The notes under the pieces: generated by a model
The model's input: the letters and a program-made list of their open reading frames with translations, nothing else
What the model was told of the DNA's origin: nothing
The model's database searches: none
Shown here: piece after piece, positions 37,585-46,089 of the stretch
How the letters are laid out: each line of letters opens with the position of its first letter
How positions within the stretch are numbered: position 1 is the stretch's first letter
Origin: Terriglobus albidus
GTDB taxonomy: Bacteria; Acidobacteriota; Terriglobia; Terriglobales; Acidobacteriaceae
DNA: 64,000 nt
Direction: 5' to 3'
Assembly: GCF_008000815.1 (NCBI RefSeq)
Contig: NZ_CP042806.1
Location: 310,001 to 374,000, forward strand
Translations under genes and position numbers: made by a program

Positions 37585-38796
37585 TCAGCGCAGCTCCACT
37601 ACGGGCGCCAGCGGCGTAGGAGCCCAGTTCTTCTCCATGCAGACCGCGACAGAGTTCCGTCCGGCGCGCTTCGCGCGATAGAGTGCAACGTCGGCGCGGC
37701 GATGCATCAGCGGCCAGGCATCGCCATCGCCCAGGTGCATGGTGATTCCGACGCTGATCGTCAGGTGCACTACCGCACTCTCGGTCACGATATCGAGTGC
37801 GGCAATGCTGGCGCGGAGACGCTCCGCGATCTCCTGCGCTGCGGTGAGGCCGGTTTCCGGCAGCAGGATCGTAAACTCTTCTCCGCCGGTGCGGGCAAGC
37901 ACGTCGCCGGCACGGATTAGCCCCAGCATCGCCTCAGCTACCTTCTTCAGGGCGATATCGCCCGCGGCGTGTCCATGGGTATCGTTCACCTGTTTGAAGA
38001 AGTCCAGGTCAACTGCCAGGACACTCAGCGCGGTGCGTTTGCGGGCAGCACGCAGCACCTCACGCTCCGCTTCGTCTTCCATGGCACGTACATTCAACAC
38101 ACCGGTACGAGCGTCAGTTCTCACCTGCAGACGAAGCGCACGGTTCATCTCTCGCTCGAAAAACCAGAGATAGACCACAAAGAAGCAGGCGGAGACGAAC
38201 ATCATGGCGGCCAGCGTAGCGAGCCAGAAGGGATCCTGCCGCGCGGGACGGAAGTGGCCGCTGGTGTTGACGTCGTAGCGGAAGAGCACCATCGGCGTGC
38301 GGATCGCAATCAAGGTAAGGTGCGCGATCACCACCGTAATGCCCGCCCGCACCACCGTCCGCATCTCGGGATCCTGGTTGCGCCGCAGAATCTGAATCGA
38401 GAGTACGCAGAGAGCGAAGATCGGAGTAATGCTGAAGACGAAGGTGTGCGAGAAGCCGGAGAGAAACAGCGTCGAAAAGACCAGTAACTCTACAGCCAGC
38501 ACGGTCGGCCAGAACCTGCTCTGCAGCGGACGGCGTACGATCGCCCACCGGAACCCCATATAGACGCAGAAGAAGCTGACGATATTGCACAGCGAGGGCA
38601 GCAGAATGCTGAGCACCAGAGGAAGCGTGCCAAGCGTCCCCAGAAGTGCATTCCGCAACAGACCGATCAGCGCCGCCGCCGTAAACCAGCGATGAGCCCG
38701 CAACTGCGGATGATGCAGCGCAAGAATGCTCATGGCGCCGGCATAGACGACGCCCGTGGCCACATCGCAGATGAAAAGGGTCTGATAGTTGAGCAT
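37585..38796 (-). CDS. Membrane-anchored diguanylate cyclase (GGDEF)
   Basis: 403 residues. About six hydrophobic helices fill residues 1-205 (DVATGVVYAGAMSILAL; LPLVLSILLPSLCNIVSFFCVYMGF; WLATLAAMMFVSACFFVVYLWFF). The GGDEF domain follows (~220-385), with VDLDFFKQVNDTHGHAAGD and the catalytic ARTGGEEFTILL. It has no PAS domain, unlike the cyclase at 21.7-23.4 kb. It may end a minus-strand run of genes beginning with the SDR at 41.8 kb. Confidence 0.92.
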   Translation of the reverse strand: MLNYQTLFICDVATGVVYAGAMSILALHHPQLRAHRWFTAAALIGLLRNALLGTLGTLPLVLSILLPSLCNIVSFFCVYMGFRWAIVRRPLQSRFWPTVLAVELLVFSTLFLSGFSHTFVFSITPIFALCVLSIQILRRNQDPEMRTVVRAGITVVIAHLTLIAIRTPMVLFRYDVNTSGHFRPARQDPFWLATLAAMMFVSACFFVVYLWFFEREMNRALRLQVRTDARTGVLNVRAMEDEAEREVLRAARKRTALSVLAVDLDFFKQVNDTHGHAAGDIALKKVAEAMLGLIRAGDVLARTGGEEFTILLPETGLTAAQEIAERLRASIAALDIVTESAVVHLTISVGITMHLGDGDAWPLMHRRADVALYRAKRAGRNSVAVCMEKNWAPTPLAPVVELR

Positions 38797-38862
38797 TGGG
38801 CAGAACTCAACAGCGTTTCAATGAGACTAACGGAGTAGTTCCTTTACCTTACGACTTTCAGG

Positions 38863-39939
38863 TTAGAAAAGGGAGAGTTTTCCCGGCATGGGAATCCCCA
38901 GATGGTCGTATGCCAGCCGCGTCGCTACACGGCCACGCGGGGTGCGGTTCAGAAAGCCGATCTGGATCAGAAAGGGCTCGTAAACCTCTTCCAGTGCATC
39001 TTCTTCCTCCGCAAGCGCGGCAGCCAGCGTGTTCAGGCCTACGGGGCCGCCATCGTACTTTTCGATGATGGTGCGCAGCAGACGGCGGTCGAGCTCGTCG
39101 AAACCGTGGGAGTCGACCTCCAGCATCTCCAGGGCCTTGGTTGCTGTCGGCCGGTCGATCGTTCCATTGCCACGGACCTGCGCATAGTCACGTACCCGGC
39201 GCAATAGCCGGTTGGCGATACGAGGTGTTCCACGGCAACGCATCGCGATCTCGGCCGCTCCGTCTTCGTCGCAGGCGATGCCCAGCACCTCGGCCGAACG
39301 CTGCACAATGAAGCGCAGCTCGTCGTCGGTGTAGAACTCCAGCCGCAACAGAATGCCGAAACGCGACCGCAGCGGCGAACTCAGCAAGCCCGGACGAGTG
39401 GTGGCGGCGACGAAGGTAAACGGCCGCAGCTCCATGACATGCGTCCGCGCCGCAGGTCCCTGGCCGATCATGATGTCGAGCTTGTAGTCCTCGAGCGCGG
39501 TATAGAGCTTTTCTTCCAGCACCGGCTGCAGCCGATGAATTTCGTCGAGGAAGAGCACCTGCTTCTCGCGCAGGTTGGTCAGGATGGCCGTCAGGTCGCC
39601 GGCGATCTGCAGGGCGGGACCGCTGGTCTGCTGGAAACCGACCTCCAGCTCATTCGCGATGATGGTTGCCAGCGTCGTCTTGCCTAGTCCTGGTGGTCCG
39701 AAGAGCAGGACGTGATCGAGTGCTTCGCCACGCGACTTGGCGGCTTCAAGAGCGATGGCAAGCTGTTCCTTGGCTTTCGACTGCCCGATAAACTCGCTGA
39801 GTTTTTTGGGCCTCAGCTTCAGTTCGAAGGCGGAGTCCTCATCCGTCGCCCCGGCAGAGACCAGCCGCTCGGCCTCATCTTTGGCGCGGCGATTCAGATC
39901 GATCTTTTTGTTTACGAAGCTCGGTTTCGAAAAGTCCAC
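38863..39939 (-). CDS. ruvB: Holliday junction branch migration ATPase RuvB
   Basis: 358 residues, GTG start (GTG GAC TTT). Walker [10 protein letters not shown] (81-89), Walker B LDEIH (131-135), sensor/Arg-finger region [15 protein letters not shown], and the C-terminal winged helix typical of RuvB ([37 protein letters not shown]). It is the hexameric motor that drives branch migration with RuvA; ruvA and ruvC are not next to it here. Confidence 0.97.
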   Translation of the reverse strand: MDFSKPSFVNKKIDLNRRAKDEAERLVSAGATDEDSAFELKLRPKKLSEFIGQSKAKEQLAIALEAAKSRGEALDHVLLFGPPGLGKTTLATIIANELEVGFQQTSGPALQIAGDLTAILTNLREKQVLFLDEIHRLQPVLEEKLYTALEDYKLDIMIGQGPAARTHVMELRPFTFVAATTRPGLLSSPLRSRFGILLRLEFYTDDELRFIVQRSAEVLGIACDEDGAAEIAMRCRGTPRIANRLLRRVRDYAQVRGNGTIDRPTATKALEMLEVDSHGFDELDRRLLRTIIEKYDGGPVGLNTLAAALAEEEDALEEVYEPFLIQIGFLNRTPRGRVATRLAYDHLGIPMPGKLSLF

Positions 39940-39998
39940 GCAAAAGGCCTGTCAAAGGCGATGGTACGGCGAAAGTCTGCCAACCGCAAACCCGTGAA

Positions 39999-40478
39999 TC
40001 AGAAGAGCCAGTTTTGCACGGGAGCCATACTCTCCACCCGTCCATCACCACGGATGTGCAGGACTTCCATATGACGTTCCGCCATTGCGGGACCCAGCAG
40101 AAGCCAGCGATGGCAGTGCATGGGATCTTCTTCCGCGCACATGATGGCGGTACTGCTTGCGGCGGCTGTCTTCTCCAGAAGCTCCATGCCAGTCTGGAAA
40201 CGCGATGTGGCGCGGACTGCAGCGTAATCCACTTCGCCATCGGAACCGTGCACAGCTGCATCGCGCGGTTTGCCGCCGAGCCGGTCGCCCATCCAGACGT
40301 AGCGGATGCCGACCTCTGTCAGCGCCGCAGCCAGTGGCGCCCGAGAAAACCACGGCATGCGCCGCGATGCTGGGATGGAACGGATATCGGCGAGCGTTTG
40401 GATGCCTTGCTGCCGCAGTAAGTCAATAAGGACAGCCAGTGGATGACGCGAGTGGCCGATGGTGTAGATACGTGTCAA
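39999..40478 (-). CDS. DUF488-family protein
   Basis: About 159 residues if it starts at the TTG at 40478 (LTRIYTIGHSRHPLAVLIDLL); an ATG at 40529 inside the globin gene is an alternative. DUF488 marks: TIGHS near the start, LADIRSIPASRRMPWF, and the metal-site-like segment CAEEDPMHCHRWLL. Function of the family is unknown. It follows the globin gene by 11 bases and is probably co-transcribed with it. Confidence 0.82.
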   Translation of the reverse strand: MTRIYTIGHSRHPLAVLIDLLRQQGIQTLADIRSIPASRRMPWFSRAPLAAALTEVGIRYVWMGDRLGGKPRDAAVHGSDGEVDYAAVRATSRFQTGMELLEKTAAASSTAIMCAEEDPMHCHRWLLLGPAMAERHMEVLHIRGDGRVESMAPVQNWLF

Positions 40479-40489
40479 TGTGTTTGCTA

Positions 40490-40969
40490 CTAACCCTGGT
40501 ACGGCCCACCCACTGCACCCCAGCTCCACTGCGGCATCGGTGCAGTCGTATCCTCCGTCGCCGCCAGATCAAGCTTCGAGTTGATCACAGCCAGCCGCGA
40601 ACCCCACTCCAGATAACCGACAAAGGCCGAGCGGAACTCAGGATCGTCCGGCAGACCAACCTCGTCAGCAGTCTCCAGCAGCAGACTCATCCAGCGGCGG
40701 CGCTGCTCGTCTGTGAGATTGCGGCCCATGTGTTTGCGGATCATGTGCGCGTGGCCGCCGTGCTCTTCGCTGTAGACCTTTGGTCCGCCAAGCACCTCGC
40801 CGACAAAGGCGGCAACATGCTGCGCGTGATGCGGATCCATCTGCGCGAAGACATCGCGCAGCAACGGCTCCTGCGGTACACGCTCGTAAAAGCGCACGAA
40901 GAGACGCTCAAGGGCCGGCGAACCACCGGCCCACTCATAGAGCGTTGGAACTGTTTTCTGCTCGCTCAT
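40490..40969 (-). CDS. Truncated hemoglobin, group II (globin)
   Basis: 159 residues from MSEQKTVPTLYEWAGG. The truncated-globin pattern is clear: LYEWAGGSPALERLFVRFYERV, FAQMDPHHAQHVAAFVGEVLGGP and the heme-ligand region EEHGGHAHMIRKHMGRNLTDEQRRRWM with the proximal His. Group II globins bind O2 or NO and often act in NO or peroxide defence. It lies between an SDR and a DUF488 gene on the same strand. Confidence 0.92.
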   Translation of the reverse strand: MSEQKTVPTLYEWAGGSPALERLFVRFYERVPQEPLLRDVFAQMDPHHAQHVAAFVGEVLGGPKVYSEEHGGHAHMIRKHMGRNLTDEQRRRWMSLLLETADEVGLPDDPEFRSAFVGYLEWGSRLAVINSKLDLAATEDTTAPMPQWSWGAVGGPYQG

Positions 40970-40988
40970 GCCAGCAGGATACTCTGCC

Positions 40989-41768
40989 TTAGTAAATCGA
41001 GCGCAGCAGGCCACCCTCGGCGCGTACCGCGGCGCCGGTCGTGGCCGCACTTAGCGGACTCGCCAGGTAGACCGCCAGGTTCGCCACCTCGGTATCGTCA
41101 ATCAGCCGCTGTAGCAGCGAGCTCTGGCGATGCTTCTCGAAGAACTCCTTCTCTGCTTCCTCAGGCGTGGCATTGGGCTTCGAGGCCATCTTCTGCAGGA
41201 ACTCCACAATACCCTCGCTGCGTGTCGGCCCCGGCATTACCGTATTGACCGTCACATTCGTTCCGCGTGTGGCCTCAGCCATGCCGCGGCTGATAGCGAG
41301 CTGTGCCGACTTGGTCATGCCATAGTGCACCATCTCACCTGGAGTCATGATGCCGCTCTCGCTCGAAATGAAGAGAATGCGGCCCTCGTTCTTCTGAAGC
41401 ATCTGCGGAAAGTAGTGCCGAGCCAAACGCACACCGCTCATCACGTTTACCTCGAAGAGCCGGAACCAATCCGCATCGGTAATGTCTTCAAACTTCTTCG
41501 GCTCATAGATCCCGAGATTGTTCACCAGGATGTCGGTCGACGGAACCGCCTTGGTGATGGCCTCGGCTCCCTCCGCCGTCCCAGCATCCGCAACCAGTGT
41601 CGTGACCGCAGACCCCAGCTCATTAAGCGCCGCCTTCAGCTTCTTCTCGTCACGACCAGGAACGGTAACCCGCACCCCTTCGGCGACCAGCCCCTTCGTG
41701 ATTGCCAGACCGATGCCGGCGCTGCCTCCGGTGACGAGCGCGTGTTTGCCCTTGAGCTTGAGATCCAT
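40989..41768 (-). CDS. Short-chain dehydrogenase/reductase
   Basis: 259 residues from MDLKLKGKHALVTGG; GGAGG six bases upstream fixes this start. TGGSAGIGLAIT is the cofactor motif, VNNLG stands for NNAG, FISSESG supplies the Ser, and the catalytic pair is YGMTKSAQ. GRDEKK after beta-2 suggests NADP(H). It is first in a tight minus-strand set with globin (19-base gap) and DUF488. Substrate unknown. Confidence 0.9.
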   Translation of the reverse strand: MDLKLKGKHALVTGGSAGIGLAITKGLVAEGVRVTVPGRDEKKLKAALNELGSAVTTLVADAGTAEGAEAITKAVPSTDILVNNLGIYEPKKFEDITDADWFRLFEVNVMSGVRLARHYFPQMLQKNEGRILFISSESGIMTPGEMVHYGMTKSAQLAISRGMAEATRGTNVTVNTVMPGPTRSEGIVEFLQKMASKPNATPEEAEKEFFEKHRQSSLLQRLIDDTEVANLAVYLASPLSAATTGAAVRAEGGLLRSIY

Positions 41769-41826
41769 GAACATCCTCCACAGCATCCGATGCCCGAAGT
41801 CGCCCGATCGACGCAGCGCACAGAGT

Positions 41827-41842
41827 TATAACTTTTGTTATA
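41827..41842. promoter_or_regulatory. Palindromic operator before the toxin-antitoxin pair
   Basis: TATAAC-tttt-GTTATA is a perfect palindrome; a -10-like TATACT (41839-41844) overlaps its right arm, seven bases before the antitoxin ATG. AbrB-type antitoxins normally repress their own promoter, so this is the likely operator. Confidence 0.55.
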
Positions 41843-41850
41843 CTCACTCT

Positions 41851-42078
41851 ATGGCCACCACCATCAAGATCACTGCGATCGGCAATTCGGCAGGAATCAT
41901 CCTGCCCAAGGAGACGCTCGCTCGTCTGCACGTCGAAAAGGGCGACGTTCTCTATCTCACGGAGACTGCCGACGGAATCCAACTCACGCCGTACGATGAA
42001 GAGTTCGCACGGCAGATCGAGGCAATGGAAACCGTGATGCGCGAGAACCGTGACGTGCTTCGCCGTTTAGCTGAGTAG
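41851..42078 (+). CDS. AbrB/MazE-family antitoxin
   Basis: 75 residues. MATTIKITAIGNSAGIILPKETLARLHVEKGDVL is a SpoVT/AbrB-type swapped-hairpin DNA-binding domain; the C-terminal ~30 residues (FARQIEAMETVMRENRDVLRRL) form a helix that would bind and neutralise the toxin. It is followed after two bases by the Doc gene. It probably represses its own operon through the adjacent palindrome. Confidence 0.92.
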   Translation: MATTIKITAIGNSAGIILPKETLARLHVEKGDVLYLTETADGIQLTPYDEEFARQIEAMETVMRENRDVLRRLAE

Positions 42079-42080
42079 GG

Positions 42081-42473
42081 ATGCAGGAACCTCTCTGGAT
42101 CAAGAAGCCGGCAGTCCTGCAGATTCACGCGCGAGAGCTCTCGATCGATGGTGGTGCTCCTGGAGTTCGCGACGAAGGCCTGCTGGAATCGGCATTGGCA
42201 CGACCGTTGAATACCTTTGCTTATGACGACCAGGCAACTCTGTTCGACCTGGCGGCGGACTATGCCTTCGGCATTGCCCGTAACCACCCGTTCGTGGACG
42301 GTAACAAACGCACCGCCTTGTTGGCGTGCGAAGGTTTTCTGTTCTTGAACGGTTACCGCGTCGTCTCGGAGAAAGAAGAAAAGTACCTGATGTACATCTG
42401 GATCGCCGCGGGACAGATCAGCCAGGGCGAGTTTACGGACTGGCTGAAACAGCGTGCGACGCCAGTGAAGTAG
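42081..42473 (+). CDS. doc: Death-on-curing (Doc/Fic) family toxin
   Basis: 130 residues. The Fic/Doc active-site motif is HPFVDGNKRTALLACEGFL, with the His and the NKR ending typical of Doc, which phosphorylates EF-Tu rather than AMPylating. N-terminal QIHARELSIDGGAPGVRDEGLLESAL is also family-typical. It forms a toxin-antitoxin pair with the AbrB-type gene upstream. All key residues are present, so it should be active. Confidence 0.93.
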   Translation: MQEPLWIKKPAVLQIHARELSIDGGAPGVRDEGLLESALARPLNTFAYDDQATLFDLAADYAFGIARNHPFVDGNKRTALLACEGFLFLNGYRVVSEKEEKYLMYIWIAAGQISQGEFTDWLKQRATPVK

Positions 42474-42481
42474 TTTCCGCT

Positions 42482-42988
42482 TTACAACCCACGCTGCATC
42501 AACAAGCTGTCCAGCGCGCGGTCGAACTTCCAACCCACCCCTTGCAGCACACCGACGCGCACAAAGCCGAGCTTCTCATGTAGCCGCACGGAGGCGGCAT
42601 TTTCGTCGCCTCCGCCGATCACCGCCACCATCTGCCGCGCACCCCATTCCGTACAGCGCTCCAGCAACTGCTCCATCAGCAGGCGGCCGATACCCTGTCC
42701 TGCAGTCTCGTGATGGATATAAACCGAGTTCTCAAGGGTGAACCGATACGCCGCCCGGGGACGATACGGCCCGGCGTAGGCATAGCCCACAACGCGTCCT
42801 CCCTGCTCTGCTACCAGCCAGGGCAGGCCCTTCTCAGCAATCACCTTCATCCGAAGTCGAATCTCCTCCACCGTGGGAGGCTCCAGCTCAAAGGTCGCCG
42901 TACTGGAACGGACGTAATGCCCGTAGATTTCCGCGATCGCCTCTGCGTCCGACGTCTCTACCGGACGCACCTGTATCTCTGTTGCCAT
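42482..42988 (-). CDS. GNAT acetyltransferase, phosphinothricin acetyltransferase-like
   Basis: 168 residues from MATEIQVRPVETSDAEAIAEIYGHYV. PAT-type marks: STATFELEPPTVEEIRLRM, GYAYAGPYRPRAAYRFTLENSVYI and the acetyl-CoA loop GQGIGRLLMEQLLE, then GGGDENAASVRLHEKLGFV. Such enzymes acetylate phosphinothricin, methionine sulfone/sulfoximine or other amino compounds. Convergent with doc (eight-base gap). Confidence 0.88.
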   Translation of the reverse strand: MATEIQVRPVETSDAEAIAEIYGHYVRSSTATFELEPPTVEEIRLRMKVIAEKGLPWLVAEQGGRVVGYAYAGPYRPRAAYRFTLENSVYIHHETAGQGIGRLLMEQLLERCTEWGARQMVAVIGGGDENAASVRLHEKLGFVRVGVLQGVGWKFDRALDSLLMQRGL

Positions 42989-43035
42989 CCCTTCATCTTG
43001 CACCGAAGCCGCCTTCGCCTGCACCCTTGATATAC

Positions 43036-43746
43036 GTGGCACGTAAGCAGACAGCTCCGGTCGTTCATCCCTTCGACGCAAAGTACGGCACCGAGACCGG
43101 CGGCCTTATCCCCGGAACGAAGCTCAAGACCGGCCACATGCATGACCGCCACAACACCGCCTACCATGGCACCGCACCCTCGCTCTTCGCGCAATTGATG
43201 GAGCGCTGGCAGAACACCTGGACTCCCGTGCCGCCCAGCGACTACGCCTTTGTCGATGTCGGCGCCGGAAAAGGCCGCTCCTCTTTTCTGGCCGCTCGCA
43301 TGCACTTCCGCAGCGTGACCGGTGTCGAACTGAACCCGGTCCTGGCAGGAATCGCGCAGGAGAACATCGCCCGCTTCGCGCCGTACGCCGTCTCCCCCGT
43401 CAGCATCGTGGAGGGCGACATCATGACCCTGCCGCTGCCTGCCGGACCATTGCTGCTCTATCTCTTCAACCCCTTCAGCGCCACTGTGCTTCGGCGCCTT
43501 CTCAAACGGCTGGACTCCCGGCAGGCCACCGCTCCTACGCCGCTTGACGTTCTCTACGTGAACGACGAGCAGCGCGCCGTTCTGCTGAAACATGGCGGAC
43601 TGCGCGAGCTGTGGACCGGCGACCTGCACCTCTCCGACGAGGATGACGAGGCCGATCGCGCGACCATCCGCCGCGACGCACATGGGCTTTATGCCGTGGA
43701 AGGCTACGAGCGCTGCAGCATCTGGAGATGGCAGATAGACGAGTAG
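43036..43746 (+). CDS. Class I SAM-dependent methyltransferase
   Basis: 236 residues from the GTG at 43036 (VARKQTAPVVHPFD); a TTG at 42982 would overlap the divergent GNAT gene by seven bases. Motif I is VDVGAGKGRSSFLAA, followed by VTGVELNPVLAGIAQ and VEGDIMTLPLP. LLLYLFNPFSATVLRRLL is the substrate-side strand. Substrate unknown. The TAG stop is the first codon of repeat copy 4. Confidence 0.82.
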   Translation: MARKQTAPVVHPFDAKYGTETGGLIPGTKLKTGHMHDRHNTAYHGTAPSLFAQLMERWQNTWTPVPPSDYAFVDVGAGKGRSSFLAARMHFRSVTGVELNPVLAGIAQENIARFAPYAVSPVSIVEGDIMTLPLPAGPLLLYLFNPFSATVLRRLLKRLDSRQATAPTPLDVLYVNDEQRAVLLKHGGLRELWTGDLHLSDEDDEADRATIRRDAHGLYAVEGYERCSIWRWQIDE

Positions 43747-44118
43747 AGCATTTTCCCTGTTGCGAGGGTGTGTCATCAAACTCGTGCCGTCAGCGCCGGG
43801 AGCAGATTTTTACGAGATCGAGGAGTGAGGAGAGAACTGTAGCCGGCCTACTGGAACGACGAGTGACGAGGAGATCGGGAAAATCTGCCCCGGCCCTTCG
43901 GGTTGCGGCGCAAATTCGCCCATACTTCGTTGTCGGCCTCGACTGTGACCCGCCACAGCCTCCGCCTCGTCTGTACAAATTTGCGCTCGCAACGCTGACG
44001 ACAGGAGTTTGATGACACACCCTCGGTATCCCGAAAGAGGAGTACAGCGGCGTTTTCATTGCGGAAAACGCCCATAGATGCGGAGGCCCTACTCCACAAT
44101 TACAGGGAAAATGCTCTA
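43744..44118 (+). repeat. ~116-bp TA-flanked palindromic repeat, copy 4, interrupted by another element
   Basis: Left end TAGAGCATTTTCCCTGTTG (43744-43762), right part from about 44026 to TGCTCTA at 44118. Removing the 263-bp insert leaves ~112 bp that align with copies 1-3, including GGCGTTTTC/GAAAACGCC. Its first three bases are the stop of the methyltransferase gene. Confidence 0.88.
43763..44025. mobile_element. 263-bp MITE-like element with 21-bp perfect terminal inverted repeats
   Basis: CGAGGGTGTGTCATCAAAC begins the left end (43763-43783) and its exact inverse closes the right end (44005-44025). The similarity continues imperfectly inwards (CGTCAGCG on both arms, then ATTTTTAC against AAATTTGT), so the whole element may fold into a long hairpin. 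It has no credible gene. No clear target duplication is visible. It sits inside repeat copy 4. Confidence 0.85.
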
Positions 44119-44151
44119 GCCATCCTCCCACTTCCCGACATCTAACCGGAG

Positions 44152-44925
44152 ATGGCACGACCGATCCAGGCACTCCGCGAGCAAGCCACTGCACTGGAAG
44201 CCGCACTAGCTGTGTGCGCGGCGAACCCACGAAAGAAGGCCGTGCACCGTCTTCGCACGTGCACACGGCGCATTGAGGCACAGCTTGAACTGCTGATGCA
44301 GTTGAGAGATCTACCGTCCTACCGCACGCAGGCTACCGCATTCCGGCGTGCGGTGAAATCCATCCGAAAGCTGGCTGGGCAGGTACGCGATCTGGACGTG
44401 CTGCAACAGATGCTACAAGGGTTGCGCCTACCGCAGCACAATCATCGTCAGAAACTGCTCAAGGCGATTGAAGACCGCCGTCAGAAGCGCGCTGACGATT
44501 TGAAACAGGACCTGGAGCAACACATTCCAAAGGTGGCGAAAGCAATCGAAGAGCTCTTCACCGCGCTTAAACCGGCTGAAGATCTGGCGCTACCGCTCAG
44601 ACAACTTCTGCCTCTGGCAGATACCTGGTACCAGCGGCGCACACGCAGCATGAAAGCCGTCCGCGAAGACGACCTGCATACCATTCGTAAGATGGCCAAA
44701 GTCGCACGCTACATTGCTGAAACCGGACTTCCGGCCAAGCAGGCTACTACCGTCGCCGCCCGCTATAACCGCCTGCAGCAGAGCGGCGGGCACTGGCACG
44801 ATGCGCTGCTGCTGACACGCATGGCACGGAAAGAACTGGGGAAAAAAGATCCCCTCACAAAGCTGACAAGTGAGCGCGCAAAGACCCATCACAACAGCTT
44901 CGTTCGCCTGCTTAGCGCCGCCTGA
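44152..44925 (+). CDS. CHAD-domain protein
   Basis: 257 residues, all helical, highly basic. CHAD pattern: VHRLRTCTRRIEAQLELLMQL, FRRAVKSIRKLAGQVRDLDVL, VREDDLHTIRKMAKVARYIAE, with conserved His/Arg/Lys for polyphosphate binding. CHAD domains bind polyphosphate granules. Here it stands alone, without a CYTH domain. GGAG directly precedes the ATG, closer than usual. Confidence 0.9.
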   Translation: MARPIQALREQATALEAALAVCAANPRKKAVHRLRTCTRRIEAQLELLMQLRDLPSYRTQATAFRRAVKSIRKLAGQVRDLDVLQQMLQGLRLPQHNHRQKLLKAIEDRRQKRADDLKQDLEQHIPKVAKAIEELFTALKPAEDLALPLRQLLPLADTWYQRRTRSMKAVREDDLHTIRKMAKVARYIAETGLPAKQATTVAARYNRLQQSGGHWHDALLLTRMARKELGKKDPLTKLTSERAKTHHNSFVRLLSAA

Positions 44926-44943
44926 GTGCCTATCGACTTTTTG

Positions 44944-45037
44944 TTTGTCATCCCGTAGGGATCTGCTTCTCTCTTTCCCGAGTAAAGACGTACGGGTAGA
45001 GAAGCAGATTTCTCCGCTACCGCTGCGAAATGACAAA
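44944..45037. repeat. TTTGTCAT...ATGACAAA intergenic repeat, copy 3
   Basis: Ends TTTGTCAT and ATGACAAA; inside, GGATCTGCTTCTCT and AGAGAAGCAGATTTCTCCGCT are inverse, so it folds back on itself. It fills the gap between the CHAD gene and the convergent LysR gene. Confidence 0.78.
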
Positions 45038-45056
45038 AAACTTCGTACCACTGCAA

Positions 45057-45950
45057 TTAGACCTTCCCACCGGCCTCGCGGATGAGCTGCTGCAGATGGC
45101 TCAGCACCGTCGATTCGCGATCCGGCGACCAGGCCATCACCAGCTCGATCGATGCATTCTTCTGTTTCAGCGGACAGAAGACAAGTCCGGTCTTCGGCAG
45201 CTCCTGCAGCGTATTCGCCGGCAGAATCGCAATTCCTTCACCTGCCTGTACCAGCAGCACGATAGAGCTCCACACATTGGCCGTGTTCACAATCTCAGGC
45301 GAAAAGCCTGCTTCGGAGCAGAGCTCGATCATCTTGTCGAAGAGCGATGGCGAGGTTTCACGCACGCACATCACGAAACGCTCGTGCGAGAGCGCGCGGA
45401 TGTCGACGATACTCCGCGCCAGGGGATGATTCTTCGGCAGCACCGCGTAGAGTGGATCCTTGCGTAGCACCTCGGACTTCAGGAAGTTGGAATAGGGAAC
45501 CTCCAGCCGGCGGGTAAAGGCAATGTCAATCGTGCCCTCAGCCAATGCCTTCCACTGCAGCGCCGGAATCATCTCATGCAGCGCAATATGGACCCGCGGG
45601 TGTGACTGCCGGAAGCGCTGGATCAGCCGCGGAAAGTTCGGCCCAACCCCGCCGGTAAAGAACCCGATACGAATCTCGCCCAGATCACCCGAGGCTGACA
45701 GCCGTGCCACCTTGATGGCAGCATCGGCGCCGGAGAGCAGCTTGCGCGCCTCCTTCAGAAATAATTCTCCGGGAGCGGTGAGTACCGTCCGCAGCCGCGA
45801 ACGGTCAAATAGTTGTACACCGAGCTCCGACTCAAGGTCGGCAATCTGTTCGCTGAGCGCCGACTGTGAGACATACAGGCGGCGGGCGGCGCGGGAAAAA
45901 CCGCCATAATCCGCGACAGCTACGAAGTAGCGCAGGTGACGCAGTTCCAT
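45057..45950 (-). CDS. LysR-family transcriptional regulator
   Basis: 297 residues from MELRHLRYFVAVADYGGFSRAA. The winged helix-turn-helix is residues 1-60 (LYVSQSALSEQIADLESELGVQLFDR); the effector-binding domain starts near 90 (GEIRIGFFTGGVGPNFPRLIQRFR). It is divergent from the RND efflux operon with 139 bp between, so it most likely controls that operon and itself. An ATG three codons upstream is also possible. Confidence 0.92.
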   Translation of the reverse strand: MELRHLRYFVAVADYGGFSRAARRLYVSQSALSEQIADLESELGVQLFDRSRLRTVLTAPGELFLKEARKLLSGADAAIKVARLSASGDLGEIRIGFFTGGVGPNFPRLIQRFRQSHPRVHIALHEMIPALQWKALAEGTIDIAFTRRLEVPYSNFLKSEVLRKDPLYAVLPKNHPLARSIVDIRALSHERFVMCVRETSPSLFDKMIELCSEAGFSPEIVNTANVWSSIVLLVQAGEGIAILPANTLQELPKTGLVFCPLKQKNASIELVMAWSPDRESTVLSHLQQLIREAGGKV

Positions 45951-45962
45951 ACCAGTCATCTT

Positions 45963-45977
45963 ATCGGTTTTTCCGAT
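45963..45977. promoter_or_regulatory. LysR-type operator (ATC-N9-GAT)
   Basis: ATCGG-ttttt-CCGAT is a perfect palindrome containing the T-N11-A pattern of LysR sites, 12 bases upstream of the LysR start and within the gap shared with the efflux operon. Confidence 0.6.
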
Positions 45978-46089
45978 CAAACCCTTCGGAACAAAACGTG
46001 CGACTCTTAAGGTTGAAGACCAATCATTATTAGTAAGCCGTTTTCTTGCCGCGTGATCGGCTCGACACTCTCCTTGAAGGAAGACGCCG

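Noticed and set aside
43728-44012. Short open frames inside the 263-bp inverted-repeat element
   Set aside because: They run through the terminal repeats and the host repeat, and contain no recognisable protein features.
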